Source: Serpentinimonas sp. (GTDB taxonomy: Bacteria > Pseudomonadota > Gammaproteobacteria > Burkholderiales > Burkholderiaceae_C). From it: a stretch of DNA of 14,945 bases. Shown here piece by piece: positions 14,391 through 14,945 of the stretch; position 1 is the stretch's first letter; each line of letters opens with the position of its first letter. The position numbers and the translations under genes were made by a program. The notes beneath the pieces were generated by a model, which saw only the letters and a list, made by a program, of their open reading frames with translations, was not told the origin of the DNA and made no database searches. The stretch spans positions 1-14,945 of the forward strand of contig JALOSG010000063.1 of assembly GCA_025458665.1 (NCBI GenBank), read 5' to 3'.

Positions 14391-14944
14391 TATTCAAAGC
14401 CACCGATGCGCTTCAAGTTGCCAAAATTCATCCATACGAAGAATGCGCGGCCCACAATGTGGGATTCCGGCACAAATCCCCAGTAGCGGGAATCCAGCGA
14501 ATTGTCCCGGTTGTCGCCCATGAGGTAATAGTGCCCTTCGGGTACCTTGCACACCACGCCCTCGGCGCTGTAGTTGCACTGGTCCTTGAACGGGAAGTCG
14601 ATCGTGCCAGGAATGAAAGCCGGCCGGTCGGCATCGTTCAGGGTGTTGTAGGTCTTGCCACCCAGCGACTCCTGAAACTGAGCCGAATAGCGCATGCTGT
14701 CCGAATCGAAGAATTCGGGCATGGCGGTCTTGGGCACCAGTTCGCCGTTCACGCGCAATTCCTTGTTCAGGTAGGAGACCTCATCGCCCGGCAAGCCGAC
14801 CACCCGCTTGATGTAGTCCAGGCTGGGCTGTGGCGGGTAGCGGAACACCATGACATCGCCGCGCTCGGGGTCGTTGTTGGGAATGATTTTGGTGTGGATG
14901 ACCGGCAGGCGCACGCCGTAGTGGAATTTATTCACCAGGATGAG
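14390..14944 (-). CDS. lepB: Signal peptidase I, C-terminal part (5' end outside window)
   Basis: Leader peptidase cleaves signal peptides from exported proteins on the periplasmic face of the inner membrane using a Ser-Lys dyad. The visible 184 residues start inside the frame (LILVNKFHYGVRLPV) at the window edge; the two N-terminal membrane segments and the catalytic serine box lie outside. Seen here is the box with the catalytic lysine, DYIKRVVGLPGDEV. The C-terminal boxes PEGHYYLMGDNRDNSLDSRYWGFVP follow, ending in the usual LKRIGGFE. The two cysteines of the large extracytoplasmic insert (CNYSAEGVVC) are conserved in LepB-type enzymes. It is the first visible gene of the minus-strand operon and is separated by 60 bases from the DUF4845 gene. 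Identification is secure. Confidence 0.95.
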   Translation of the reverse strand, partial: LILVNKFHYGVRLPVIHTKIIPNNDPERGDVMVFRYPPQPSLDYIKRVVGLPGDEVSYLNKELRVNGELVPKTAMPEFFDSDSMRYSAQFQESLGGKTYNTLNDADRPAFIPGTIDFPFKDQCNYSAEGVVCKVPEGHYYLMGDNRDNSLDSRYWGFVPESHIVGRAFFVWMNFGNLKRIGGFE

Positions 14945-14945
14945 G

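Noticed and set aside
1..14945. CRISPR array, tRNA/rRNA genes, insertion sequences or prophage
   Set aside because: Nothing of these kinds was seen on reading either strand; all sizeable stretches are accounted for by conserved genes.

Overview
The window is a GC-rich, gene-dense stretch of chromosome from a betaproteobacterium, most probably of the Comamonadaceae (Acidovorax/Comamonas-like). This rests on the gene order asd-fimV-truA-trpF-trpB-trpA-accD, the lepB-DUF4845-rnc-era-recO-pdxJ-acpS-nagZ block and the general look of the proteins. No database search was run. There is no sign of a phage, transposon, CRISPR array, tRNA or rRNA; this is core housekeeping DNA.

Plus strand, 1-9129: the 3' part of asd, then a 150-base intergenic region with an AT-rich core and several inverted repeats, then fimV (a polar inner-membrane hub protein of type IV pili). 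After it come truA (tRNA pseudouridine synthase), trpF, trpB and trpA (three steps of tryptophan synthesis), accD (acetyl-CoA carboxylase beta subunit) and a LON-substrate-binding-domain protein translationally coupled to accD. The trpF-trpB gap is unusual because it holds three perfect hairpins in about 120 bases.

Minus strand, 14944-9134, read right to left: lepB (3' part), a DUF4845 small membrane protein, rnc, a single reading frame joining era and recO, then pdxJ, acpS and nagZ. Spacing is tight (acpS/nagZ overlap as TGATG), so it reads as one operon serving protein export, RNA processing and ribosome assembly, DNA repair, vitamin B6, acyl carrier protein activation and murein recycling. 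The two arms converge with four bases between stop codons, and these stops form a palindrome.

The standout observation is the era-recO open reading frame. The GTPase domain and most of the KH domain of Era run without a stop into a full-length RecO, and the usual Era C-terminal tail (final KH strand and closing helix) is absent from all three frames at the junction. It is either a genuine bifunctional fusion, a deletion tolerated by internal RecO initiation, or an assembly error. Lesser points are the regulatory-looking inverted repeats in the intergenic gaps, a possible leaderless trpF transcript, and an acidic DFD repeat series in FimV.
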